A DNA stretch of 64,000 nucleotides from Megaustenia siamemsis (GCA_032433765.1 JAVIAB010000051.1:47043986-47107985), one strand, 5' to 3'. Positions 25,401 through 33,340 are shown, counted from the first letter of the stretch. Made by a program: numbers and translations. The notes: generated by a model not told the origin, from the letters alone.

Positions 25401-28400
25401 TCACTGCATCTATCCATCTTCTTCTGGGTCTTCCTATTGGTCTTTTTCCATGCATTCTTGAGAACTATACCCTGACAAACGCTCTGGGTTGATCACCAAC
25501 TGTTTTTGTCAAAACTTCTTCTAGTCTTATTATCCTTCAATTGATCTGAAATGTAATGATTATCAAGTAAATCTGATGTGTGAACATTTATTACTTTTTT
25601 GGTAATGTTGTCTTTCAATTTTCAATCAGGCGAAAAAAGAGAGACACGGGCAAATATGATTCAGAGGACGATGGTGCCAGTCATGAAGGGAATGACGATG
25701 AACATCATGATAATGATGATGCCAATGATGGAAATGAAAAGGATGATGATGATGCCAATGATGAAATTAAAAAAGAAGATGATGCCAATGATGAAAAGAA
25801 AAATGATGGCGACAATGACCATGAGGAGCCAAATGTTGAACATGACACAGTCAAAGAGGTAACAACATGTTGTGAAGAACAAAATCTTTGTTATCCACTT
25901 AGACCATGTTTCTAATTAAATCCATGCAACTCATTATACGATCGTATCCACTAACCGAATGATATTTTTTGCACCACGTTATTTAATCAATATTTGGAGT
26001 GAATATAATTTACATTATGTAATCAACTACACTAAGTTTTCCATTAAAAAATCAACATATCATTAAAACTGACTAGTCTCTTTTAAACGAAAGAAAAAAA
26101 ATATAACTCCTTCTCTCTTACTTGCTGACTGGTGTAAGTTCAGACATTCTCATATCTGCCACGCCACACGCTTAAACAATAAAAACTTGTTTCTTGGTTG
26201 AAAAATCCGTCAAGTTTGTTCCTGTTCTTGGTTGAAAAATTCGTCAAGTTTGTTCCTGTTCTTGGTTGAAAAAATCGTCATGTTTGTTCTTGTTTTTGGT
26301 TGAAAAAATCGCCATGTTTGTTCCTGTTCTTGGTTGAAAAAATCGTCATGTTTGTTCCTGTTCTTGGTTGAAAAATTCGTCAAGTTTGTTTCTGTTCTTG
26401 GTTGAAAAAATCGTCATGTTTGTTCCTGTTCTTGGTTGAAAAAATCGTCATGTTTGTTCCTGTTCTTGGTTGAAAAAATCGTCATGTTTGTTCCTGTTCT
26501 AGATTGAAAAAATCGTCATGTTTGTTCCTGTTCTTGGTTGAAAAAATCGTCATGTTTGTTCCTGTTCTTGGTTGAAAAAATCGTCATGTTTGTTCCTGTT
26601 CTTGGTTGAAAAAATCGTCATGTTAGTTCCTGTTCTAGGTTGAAAAATTCGTCATGTTTCTTCCTGTTCTTGGTTGAAAAAATCGTCATGTTAGTTCCTG
26701 TTCTTGGTTGAAAAAATCGTCATGTTTGTTCCTTTTCTTGGTTGAAAAATTCGTCAAGTTTGTTCCTGTTCTTGGTTGAAAAATGCGTCAAGTTTGTTCC
26801 TGTTCTTGGTTGAAAAATTCGTCATGTTTGTTTCTGTTCTTGGTTGAAAAATTCGTCATGTTTCTTCCTGTTCTTGATTGAAAAATTCGTCATGTTTGTT
26901 CCTTTTCTTGGTTAAAAAATTCCTCATGTTTGTTCCTGTTCTTGGTTGAAAAATGTGTCATGTTTGTTCCTGTTCTTGGTTGAATGTGCTGTGTTTTAAA
27001 TAATTAATTGCGCAGCTTATGGGGAACACTTCCGGGCCGCTAAAAGTCATCGTCTGCGACAAGTTCTCCAGCACTGGCGCTAAATCCGCATGGACTCCGT
27101 GGTCGGTAAGTGTGACCCCAAAACAAATGTCTCCAAAATCGAAATTAGGTCACCGCTTATGTGACATGCTCGATGTAGCTGCAGTGTAGATGGTATCTGG
27201 CATGACGAAAACAGGTTACGCATACAGGCCCAGGAGATTACTAGGGCTGGTCACATGTTCACTTAAGAATCAATCACTTCACTAGAATCCTAACATGCTT
27301 GACATGCATAAAGGTATAGATGTAATTCTTCTAGTTGATGCTGGTCTAGTGCCCTTTTACTCAATGATAAGGCGGGTCGTAATGGCTTTTTTGACATTCC
27401 CAGCTCTTACTGGTGAAGATGGAATTCGTCTATCGCAGACTATAATGATAAATTACTAGTCCAGCCTAGAAGTACTGCAATACTAGGTTTTCAATATCAG
27501 TACAGCCACCACTACAGGGAACACGATAATCCTAGCTTCTGTTAGCCAGATAACTAAAAAATTAGCTCCGTAGGCAATGTCTTTCGCGCAGGTGTTCTCA
27601 TGACTATAGCATAAGGCTGCGATCACAGCTCGGAGATACATAGTGTATCTGTATTTTTTTCCTGCTAAGACAAGTATCTGCCGGATAGGGTAGGGCTGAA
27701 TACTTGCGTTGCAGACAAACATTTAGGACGAAACAGCACGAATAGTAGTTTCCAGTGGTTTAGGCTGGAGACAAATAATAATAAATGAATATTATTATAG
27801 AGGGAAACTTCCGAGGCGAGAATCAGCGAATCAATTCAGAGGAAGAGGTGTGTTTTACAGCACTCGGAAAAATTGACAAAAATAATCAACAACAGAAAAA
27901 AATATGGACCAAAGCAGGATCGAACCGGTACTCAGTGGCACAGCGCCTTGCCACGGAAAACCAAATGCTAGGGAACACTTGACAAATAATCAACAACAGT
28001 AAAATATGGACGCAAGTATTCAGCCCTACCCTATCCTGGAGATACTTGTCTTAACAGGACAAAATACAGATACACTATGTATTTCCAAGCTGTGATCGCA
28101 AACTTATGCTATGGTCATGAGAACACCTGCGCGAAAGACATTGCCTACGAAGCTAATTTTTTACTTAGCTGAGTGGCAGTGTTCCCTAGCGTTTGGCTTT
28201 TCGTGGCAAGGCGCTGTGCTACTGAGTACGGGTTCGATCCTGCTTTGGTCCATATTTTTTTCTGTTGTTGATAATTTGTCAATTTTTCCGAGTGCTGTAA
28301 ACATACCTCTTCCTCTGAATTGATTCGCTTCTGTTAGCTAGCCTGTTTTGGCGCAGACTGTTGCCAGGGGAAGACCACCAGGAGGTAGAACTGCTAGGTC

Positions 28401-31400
28401 TTGGTCAACTGATTGTGCTCCGACCTTGCTATTGTGACCGCAGGTAGCAGACGCTTATGCTCCACAAGGATAATAAAGATGGAAATCCAAAACATAATAA
28501 CGCGTACTTAAAACTTACTGAAGCAAAAAGTTACTAAGCCTGAGTACAATTTGAGTAAGCGACCATCTCGGCTTGCCCAAAAAAAAGTTCATAGATAAAA
28601 TAGACATCGTCTTATTCTTAGTTTGCCTGTTCATCCTTTTAAAAAAGCTTTTCATTTAAAAAAATGCCGCTGAACAACGATGCACTATCATGTAGTTATC
28701 AGTATAGTTACATAAGAATATTTTTCACTTTAACAGCTTGAGGATAGTTCTCATGTTAACAGCTTGAAATATAAGAATTATCATAATGCTGTCAAAAAAA
28801 TAAACAACGTAATTTGCTAGCAGATCTCTTCCTCTGTCTCTCTCTTATTTTATTTCTGAAATATTTCATGCTTGGTTTATTCAACATAATACATCACTCT
28901 AGGACTAGTGGAAATGTTTTATTGTGTCCAAGCGTGTGCGCACGCGAGAATCTCTTATAAGGTGTCTTTATCGCTATTAAAGAACACAATGTATGCCAAT
29001 ACTTGACAATAACATTTATATCCTGCAGATATCTTCTTCTTCTTTCTTTTACCTTTTAGCTCCTGGTGGAGCATAGGTCTTCAACAAACATTTTCCAAGT
29101 CGTTCTGTTTTTTGCCATTCTTTTAAGATCATTCCATGTCTTCCCCATCATCTTCATCTCTGCTTCTATCTGTCTTCTCCAAGAATTCCTTGGCCTTCCT
29201 CTTTGTCTTTTCCCCTGGGGATTCCAAAAAAAGGGCCTGTTGTGTAATACTCTCAGTTGGTTTCCGTAGTGTGTGTCCTATCCATCGCCATCGTCTTCGC
29301 TGTATCTCTCTATCCACTGGTATTTGACCGGTACATTTCCATAATTCCACGTTAGTGACTTTGTCCTGCCATTTCCATCCCTTTATTCTGCGCAAGCATC
29401 CATTAATGAAAGTCTGTACTTTCGTGATTGTCAATTTTGTCATTCTCCATGTTTCACAGCCATATAATAGGACCGACTTAACATTTGAGTTGAAAATTTT
29501 TATTTTTGTATTTAGCCTGATTTCTTTGGATTTCCATATGTTTCCCAGTGCAATGAAAGCTCCTCTTGCTTTTGATATCCTTATTTTGGTATCATTTTCT
29601 GTTCCTCCCTCTTTATCTATATTACTGCCCAGATATATATAAGATTGTACGTCTAGTAGAGGTATTTCTCCTAGTTTTATATGGTTATTGCCAACTGCAT
29701 TAATTCTCATAATATTGGTCTTATCTCTATTAATCTTTAGTCCTAGCTGTTGTGATCTCTCATCTAATATACTCATTTTATCCTGCATCTGTTGATGGCT
29801 GTGTGATAGGAGAGCTATGTCATCAGCAAAGTCTAAATCATCAAGTTGTTTGGTCAGTGACCACTGGATCCCATTTCTGTTGTTTTGAGTTATTTTCATA
29901 ATCCAATCTATGGCCAGTAGAAAGAGAAATGGAGACAGGAGGCATCCTTGCCTTACTCCTGTTCTTATTTCAAATGCTTCTGTAAGCTGTCCTTCATGCA
30001 CCACACTACATTTTGTTCCTTCATACATTGTTTTTATCAGGTTAATAAACTTTATGGGGATTCCGTAATGACTCAGCAACTTCCAAAGCATTCTTCTGTC
30101 TAAACTATCAAATGCCTTTTCGTAATCTATGAATCCAATATATAGTGGGGATTTTAGTTCTAAACTTTGTTCAACTATTATACGTAGGGTAGTTATTTGA
30201 TCAGCACATGATCTGTTCTTCCTAAAACCTGCTTGTTCATCTCTCAAGTGTTTCTCTATAGCCTCTTTTAGTCTCTCCAGAATGATTCTGCCTAATATTT
30301 TTCCTGGCACTGATAGTAGCATAATTCCCCTATAATTTGTGCACTCCTGTAAACTTCCTTTCTTTGGTAGTTTGATCATATAACCTTCTCTCCAGTCTTT
30401 AGGTATTTCTTCCCTCTCCCAAATTTTATCCAATAGATCCTGTAACATCTTGGTAGAGGTGTTAATATCTGCTTTGATGGCTTCCGAAGGAATTTCATCT
30501 GGTCCTGTGGCTTTACCATCTTTTAATAATTTGATGGCTTTCATTATTTCTTCTTTGCTTGGTTTTCCGCAGTTAACGTGTAACTCTTCTTCTGCTGGTA
30601 GTATATCTGGAGGATTATTTGAGCCGGGTCTGTTCAAAAGTTCTTCAAAGTGTTCTTTCCATCTCTCCATTTGTTCCCTTATATTACTAAGCAGATTTCC
30701 TTTCTTGTCTTTGATAAAGGCGTTGATCTGTTTGTATTTTCCACCTAATTTCTTTGTGCTGTTGTACAGTTCTTTCATATTCCCTTTATTTGCTGCTTCT
30801 TCTGCCTCTTTAGCTAGTTCATCTATATATTTCCTCTTATCCCTTTTAATGCATCTTCTCACTTCTTTGTTCACCTCTGTGTAAGCTTCCTGTGTCTTGG
30901 CTTTATTACTTCTTGTTTTGCTTTTATTTATGTCTGCTTTCTTGTTCTTTCTTTCTTTAATTTTATCCAGGGTCTCTGCTGTCATCCATGCCTTATTCTG
31001 GCGTTCTCTTTTCCCCAGTGTTTCTTCGCATGTCTCTTTCCATATATTTTTTACCTGTTTCCAATGATCTTCTATATTTATTGTATTTTCTAGTTGTTGG
31101 AGGACTTGGTATTTGTTTGATATTGTGACTGCGAATTTATCTTTAATTCCTTGTTCTTTAAGAAACCCTACATTGAAATACTTTCTACCCTTATTCGTTG
31201 TATTATACCTTTTTAATTTAATTTTAAGTTTGGCTAACAGAAGATGATGATCAGAAGCTATATCTGCCCCTCTATATACTTTTACATCCTGTAAGGATGA
31301 CTTAAACTTATTATTAATACATATGTGATCAATTTGATTGATATCTAGCATCCACCAAAGTTGCAAATGTTATAGTTATTTAACTGACTGTCCGGTCTTG

Positions 31401-31761
31401 TCTAATGTCAGTTTGGGCAATTTTGTTAAAATATAACTATTTTACTGATACATTATACATTTATATATTCTTGTCTTATCCTTAAATTCAGGTCACGGAA
31501 ACAGAGTTTGAAGAGGATGTTTACACACAAGATAGTATGATAGATAACTTTAGGCCAGTTCAGCCACTCAACGACCGAGTTGTTTACAGAAGCTTCGAAC
31601 GTAAAGTCTACAGGACAGCGGCAGTAGTTCAGCTGGATGAGAAGCTCAGGGCAGGGCAAGCCAGTTACCGTGATGGAGACAACGACAACGGGGCAATCTA
31701 TCACAGACTGTCTTTTTCAGCAGTTTTAACTGTTCTAATACTCACTGTGATGTTTATGTAG
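8099..31761 (+). CDS. Extracellular alpha-carbonic anhydrase with a large charged insert (nacrein-like layout), 11 exons, 5' end missing
   Basis: Interconverts CO2 and bicarbonate, at the cell surface or outside the cell. Eleven exons join without a frame break into 513 residues; numbering starts at the first complete codon of exon 8099. Visible landmarks: WSYTGE near residue 9; C28 and QSPIDI at 33-38; NNGH with shuttle His72; QFHYHWG with zinc ligands His99 and His101; SEH with the Glu106 equivalent (E113); MHLVTYN with the third zinc ligand His126; GSLTTPGC with the Thr199 equivalent T210 and C214, which would pair with C28. NFRPVQPLN comes only at 443-451. Residues 242-440 are an insert where ordinary family members have about 15. 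The last 17 residues (497-513) are hydrophobic with no tail after them and follow DNDNGA, which fits a GPI-anchor signal. Expected signal peptide not found; it should be in an upstream exon. Nacreins also have a CA domain split by a low-complexity acidic domain, but here the repeat is DDAND-type, not Gly-X-Asn. Orthology is inference. Confidence 0.93.
8906..9079 (+). CDS. CA exon with QSPIDI and shuttle histidine
   Basis: Acceptor ccaaacag, donor gtatgt. 174 bases; begins with two bases and ends with one base of split codons. Encodes [17 protein letters not shown] followed by SPIDI and ends in NNGHT. The Cys is the first partner of the disulfide typical of secreted CAs. The His in NNGH corresponds to the His64 proton shuttle of human CA II. 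Confidence 0.93.
9310..9520 (+). mobile_element. Degenerate LINE tail
   Basis: Translation shows a decayed LINE C-terminus: an ILEGKK-like start, an A-rich basic stretch, [12 protein letters not shown] and a [12 protein letters not shown] segment. These correspond to the glycine/arginine-rich and Trp-containing tail of families C/H. It lies within the intron 9080-13166. Confidence 0.5.
9521..12659. other. Intron sequence, largely featureless
   Basis: Part of the CA intron 9080-13166. A 52-base unit beginning cccaatagctttagcacg occurs twice in tandem at about 11349-11452. Open frames at 11671-11889 (minus) and 11935-12300 (both strands) match nothing I recognise. Otherwise AT-rich and without visible structure. 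Confidence 0.5.
12660..13070 (+). mobile_element. LINE family B, 3' end (copy 1)
   Basis: Encodes [20 protein letters not shown], then [10 protein letters not shown], and ends in a TGATGATAATGATGAT-like microsatellite tail typical of this family. It is frameshifted after about 12905. It lies about 100 bases before the CA exon at 13167. Copies at 18615 (minus), 55840 (minus) and 59345 (plus) match. Confidence 0.8.
13167..13318 (+). CDS. CA exon with first two zinc ligands
   Basis: Acceptor tatttcag, donor gtaggc. 152 bases, ending in phase 0. Encodes [19 protein letters not shown]: both zinc histidines of the HxHW motif and the Glu that orients the active-site Thr. The loop between ligands two and three is two residues longer than in human CA II. 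Confidence 0.94.
13360..13500. repeat. Compound microsatellite (CA, AT, GA)
   Basis: Consecutive CA-like, TATA-like and (GA)n tracts in the 233-base intron between CA exons 13167-13318 and 13552-13647. Confidence 0.9.
13552..13647 (+). CDS. CA exon with third zinc ligand
   Basis: Acceptor tttaacag, donor gtaaga. Exactly 32 codons in phase 0. Starts with [11 protein letters not shown], so the previous exon's final Glu plus Met-His gives the E-x-H third ligand motif. Ends with [11 protein letters not shown], a conserved CA core strand. Confidence 0.93.
13648..15382. other. Intron sequence with 31-bp tandem repeat
   Basis: No gene. At about 14797-14912 a 31-base unit containing taagtgaactcttaactt repeats about 3.7 times. 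There is a run of G at 13904-13917. The rest is AT-rich intron. Confidence 0.6.
15383..15967 (-). mobile_element. LINE family A, 3' end (copy 2)
   Basis: On the minus strand an almost clean frame encodes [60 protein letters not shown] and the basic tail [13 protein letters not shown]. The (GAA)n tail is seen as cttcttcttcttc at 15391. It is 5'-truncated and sits antisense in the CA intron 13648-16141. Confidence 0.88.
16142..16208 (+). CDS. CA exon, short helix segment
   Basis: Acceptor gttttcag, donor gtgagt. 67 bases, leaving one base of a split codon. Encodes [19 protein letters not shown] then RDP, matching the amphipathic helix (xNPxLxxIxxxL) of alpha-CAs. The phase fits both neighbours. 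Confidence 0.88.
16620..17386 (-). mobile_element. Possible solo LTR
   Basis: Read on the minus strand the block starts TGTGACAACA (complement of 17377-17386), has an AATAAA signal about two-thirds of the way in, and is richer in GC than its surroundings. No target duplication, primer-binding site or internal region was seen, so the 3' end is a guess. It lies in the CA intron 16209-18245. Confidence 0.3.
18246..18409 (+). CDS. CA exon with LTTPGC block
   Basis: Acceptor atttcag, donor gtaagt. 164 bases, starting with two bases of a split codon and ending in phase 0. Encodes [20 protein letters not shown] followed by [10 protein letters not shown]. It carries the active-site Thr, the second disulfide Cys and an N-glycosylation sequon (NGS). 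A nearer upstream AG (about 18217) would break the frame. Confidence 0.94.
18615..19385 (-). mobile_element. LINE family B, 3' end (copy 2)
   Basis: The minus-strand frame shows [20 protein letters not shown] and [16 protein letters not shown], with a GATGATGATGAG-like tail at about 18620-18640. Further upstream are decayed reverse transcriptase residues (complement of about 19170-19230 reads like [12 protein letters not shown] with errors). It lies in the CA intron 18410-21224. Confidence 0.8.
19386..20314. other. Intron sequence without recognised features
   Basis: AT-rich CA intron; no coding or repeat structure recognised on either strand. Confidence 0.5.
20315..20518 (+). mobile_element. 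LINE family F, 3' end (copy 1)
   Basis: Begins [14 protein letters not shown] (frame with a stop) and continues to ggacatgatcgcctacgcc and an ATGATGATG tail. It matches 35290-35735 and, inverted, 32585-32870 and 62345-62795. Confidence 0.75.
20836..20995 (+). repeat. Dispersed repeat, copy shared with 34125-34270
   Basis: About 150 bases, from tactcatcgacgg through ggagttatctgcctgtgcgg to gggacttcgtc, are highly similar to 34125-34270. In that second copy the block forms the 3' part of a tRNA-headed SINE, so this is probably a 5'-truncated SINE. Confidence 0.75.
21225..21383 (+). CDS. CA exon, start of insert (basic segment)
   Basis: Acceptor gccatag, donor gtaatg. 53 codons in phase 0. The first eight residues, LREFKKLL, are the normal CA helix before the C-terminal block. 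The rest is unlike CAs and rich in Lys/Arg, for example [13 protein letters not shown], which holds possible proprotein-convertase sites. Open frame and phase continuity support it as an exon; its function is unknown. Confidence 0.8.
21846..22104 (-). mobile_element. tRNA-derived SINE with perfect target duplication
   Basis: It is the same family as 3529-3776, inverted. On the minus strand it has the A box (tagctcagtggtta), a B-box-like stretch and the 3' end cacttggcgtgacggggg. It is bracketed by identical 12-base duplications TTTGTTATAGTA at 21834-21845 and 22105-22116, so both ends are exact. It is a fairly young insertion in the CA intron between the exons at 21225 and 22836. Confidence 0.92.
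22836..22930 (+). CDS. CA exon, insert segment 2
   Basis: Acceptor aatttcag after a long T tract, donor gtaagt. 95 bases, phase 0 in, two bases of a split codon out. Encodes [20 protein letters not shown] then [11 protein letters not shown]. No family is recognised. The phase matches the following acidic exon exactly, which is the main support. Confidence 0.75.
23400..23730 (+). mobile_element. LINE tail (family H)
   Basis: One open frame encodes [20 protein letters not shown] then RIPKRALQW and [15 protein letters not shown], ending [13 protein letters not shown]. This is the C-terminal GHVLR segment of an RTE-type LINE protein. It is 5'-truncated and lies in the CA intron 22931-25629. Confidence 0.75.
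23820..24060 (-). repeat. Decayed SINE related to the 3529 family
   Basis: ggaagtatggtattagtgat at 23884-23903 resembles the family's ggaaatatggtcttagtgac, with similar spacing to the head side. Diverged, tentative. Confidence 0.4.
24764..25045 (+). repeat. Dispersed repeat R2, copy 2
   Basis: The most complete copy: from ttgttgcaggagctactgag through tttctgcgcggtttcacc and tatgtcttttggcgtg to gcacgggcggttgagcaa. It is truncated relative to copies 1 and 3, which continue into aattcgtttgcagtgatacc. Class unknown. Confidence 0.7.
25280..25545 (-). mobile_element. Degenerate LINE tail
   Basis: The minus strand contains the Gly/Arg-rich stretch followed by Trp-Ile/Met-Asp (complement of catctatccatcttcttctgg at 25406-25426), the usual end of RTE-type LINEs, with several stops. 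It ends about 85 bases before the acidic CA exon. Confidence 0.5.
25630..25858 (+). CDS. CA exon, Asp/Glu/Asn-rich insert segment
   Basis: Acceptor tcaatcag, donor gtaaca. One base completes the previous codon, then 76 codons. It opens with RKKR, a furin-type site, followed by low-complexity sequence with three DDAND motifs. It has 22 Asp and 11 Glu among 76 residues, plus many Asn and His. Such chains bind divalent cations; in biomineral proteins they bind calcium. The role here is inferred from composition only. Confidence 0.82.
26191..26990. repeat. 34-bp minisatellite, 24 copies
   Basis: Units of exactly 34 bases with the core ttcttggttgaaaaa then tcgtcatgtttgttcctg. The ttggttg word starts at 26194 and again at 26976, 23 periods later, without a phase change. 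It fills most of the CA intron 25859-27015 and stops about 26 bases before exon 27016-27105. No spacers are present, so it is not a CRISPR array. Confidence 0.97.
27016..27105 (+). CDS. CA exon, insert segment with NTS sequon and WTPW
   Basis: Acceptor tgcgcag, donor gtaagt. 30 codons in phase 0: begins [19 protein letters not shown] and ends with SAWTPWS. It contains an N-glycosylation sequon, one cysteine (C408) with no obvious partner, and a WxxW C-mannosylation-type motif. It lies 26 bases after a 24-copy minisatellite. Confidence 0.75.
27530..28330. repeat. Imperfect inverted repeat carrying two opposed SINE heads
   Basis: About 27560-27710 is the reverse complement of about 28007-28150 (shared ctaccctatcc, gatacactatgta, acctgcgcgaaagac). 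About 27815-27965 is the reverse complement of about 28190-28325. The second pair carries a tRNA-like B box (gggttcgatcc, 28229-28239 on the plus strand). The order is A-C-A'-C' rather than a simple hairpin, which suggests two insertions or a rearranged foldback element. It lies in the CA intron 27106-31491. Confidence 0.75.
29030..31370 (-). mobile_element. RTE-like LINE (family D) with a long intact frame, 5'-truncated
   Basis: A single open frame of 745 codons (29129-31366, minus). In order: the end of an apurinic-type endonuclease ([12 protein letters not shown] and SDHHLL), reverse transcriptase motifs ([36 protein letters not shown] and the catalytic [10 protein letters not shown]), then the C-terminal GCETWRMT and [10 protein letters not shown] segment. 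It ends in a (GAA)n tail, seen as cttcttcttc at 29033. The first Met lies inside the endonuclease domain, so the N-terminal part is lost and autonomous activity is unlikely. The intact frame implies recent arrival. It is antisense to the CA gene, in its last intron. Confidence 0.92.
31492..31761 (+). CDS. CA terminal exon, NFRPVQPLN block and hydrophobic tail
   Basis: Acceptor ttaaattcag, phase 0, stop TAG at 31759-31761. After a short acidic start comes [20 protein letters not shown], the conserved C-terminal CA strand. Then about 45 polar residues and the final 17 residues [17 protein letters not shown]. The absence of any residue after the hydrophobic stretch favours GPI anchoring over a transmembrane helix. 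Confidence 0.92.
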   Translation, partial: VTETEFEEDVYTQDSMIDNFRPVQPLNDRVVYRSFERKVYRTAAVVQLDEKLRAGQASYRDGDNDNGAIYHRLSFSAVLTVLILTVMFM

Positions 31762-32584
31762 TGTCTCCTACTCAGCTTCTACTTGATGGGCAGTAAGAGA
31801 TGAAGATTCTCTTGTATATGTAAACATTTACTGTACAACTAATTTGGCAACATTTTGCAACATTGTTATTAAGTGCGCACATGATTAGAGCCACAGAGTT
31901 CAAAACAAAAATCTCTAATTATATATACAAATATGATTTGTTCATTTCTTTTTAAAAAAAGTTTGTTGGAATTCTAAATCATTTCATCCCAGAAACTAGA
32001 AGTGGTAAAATACCATGCCTTCGAAGTTATGGGTTACTTAGCGTGAAACTTATCGTTGTAACGACAATAACATGAGATCGTAAAAGGGCGCTGATGACTT
32101 TTCTATTTTTTTTTTTTTTTTGTTACTCATTTTAAAATGTTTCTCAGGACCAATAAAATCCTAACAGTTTACCAGAGGTCCTTCCAAATCGTTCCATCAC
32201 GAAAACCTTGTGTTGTTATAACACATTTTACATTGTTTTCCTCATTAAATATACAATTTACTTTACAGAAATCGTGCACTAAAATGCTACGCTTGTTCTT
32301 GTAACCTTTATTTAAATATTAATGAAACAATACATGATATGGTTGGTAACTTATACATTCTTCTGATGCCAGCGTTTGATTGATTATTTTGATTACAAGT
32401 ACAGAGTACGAAAAAGAATGTACCTTTATAAATGCATTATTATCGACACCCGATGTGATATGTGGATCTTAGGTATAGGGAATGTATTATTTGATCAACG
32501 ACCTTGGGAAATGATAGAAAGTATTCTGATATAGTTCAAAGAAATGTTTTGTGGGTTGAAAAATATTAGCAACTTTCATCATTA
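31762..32584. other. 3' flank of the CA gene
   Basis: Presumed 3' UTR and downstream DNA. AT-rich, no further gene or repeat recognised. Confidence 0.5.
32152..32157 (+). promoter_or_regulatory. Candidate polyadenylation signal of the CA gene
   Basis: AATAAA about 390 bases after the CA stop codon, in the same strand. It is the first exact hexamer I noticed after the stop in this AT-rich region, so the assignment is tentative. Confidence 0.3.
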
Positions 32585-32870
32585 TCATGTGCCATACCAA
32601 TTGGCGTAGGCAATCATGTCCTTCCCAAATCATCTATCTACAGTGCATCATATCAGTTATGTTGTTGACTGTTTTCCATGCCATGACACCAAGCTATACA
32701 GTATTTTCTCTCTGTGTCGTCCGCGATCTCTTTCCTTTTATTTTGCCAGTTGTAACCAAGTATTCCAACTTTCCTCTTCTCATGATGTGCCCGAAAAATG
32801 TTGCTCGTTTCTTTTTGATGTTTTTTAGGAGCTGCCTTTTTAGCAACTTTAGAAAAAGAAATAGGAGGAA
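32585..32870 (-). mobile_element. LINE family F, 3' end (copy 2)
   Basis: The minus strand reads [20 protein letters not shown] then GKIKGKRSR, preceded by a decayed upstream part. The 3' end includes the complement of ggcgtaggcaatcatgtcc. Same family as 20315, 35290 and 62345. Confidence 0.8.
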
Positions 32871-33142
32871 CACAATGATAGATATAAAGAGATGGAGAGA
32901 CTGATTATAATCAAATGAGGAGTCGGGAAATATAAAGGTATTCAAAAATGTCTACAGACACACATAGAACAGTCATGATATGACGAGAGAGAGAGAGAGA
33001 GAGAGAGAAAAGGAATACCAATAAATGGCATCAAATTGTCGTTAACAAGTAATATTTTGAAATACATCAAAGTCTTAGCGCGATTTTCTTTTGCGAAATA
33101 CTGTAGACTTCATTGTATGTAGTAACTAGTCCACTTCTGACA

Positions 33143-33340
33143 GGGTTGTGTTCACTTTCTGTGCGGTTTCGCCTTATGTCTTTTGGCGTGTGCTGAGATT
33201 GCTATGATGGGGACTATAGCTACCTTTCTTTCTTTGGGAGATGAGATAGTAATTCGGACGATTCCACTGGCACGGGCGGTTGGGCAATTAAGGATTTCAA
33301 TTCGTTTGCAGTGATACCGGGACTTTCTATAACCATAGTC
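33143..33340 (+). repeat. Dispersed repeat R2, copy 3
   Basis: Matches copies 1 and 2 from gtgttcactttctg through tggcacgggcggttg to gtttgcagtgataccggga. Confidence 0.7.

Noticed and set aside
25599..25862. Met/Lys-rich alternative frame over the acidic exon
   Set aside because: It is the shifted reading of GAT/AAT-rich sequence; the CA frame fits splice phases and the neighbouring exons.
26191..26990. CRISPR-like array
   Set aside because: Units are directly adjacent without variable spacers, and the context is a eukaryotic intron. It is a minisatellite.
27085..27105. Start of a thrombospondin type 1 domain (SAWTPWS)
   Set aside because: The next exon does not supply the cysteines and the WSxCS pattern of that domain; only the WxxW motif is kept as an observation.
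8099..31761. Catalytically dead carbonic anhydrase-related protein
   Set aside because: All three zinc histidines, the shuttle histidine, the active-site Thr and its partner Glu are present.
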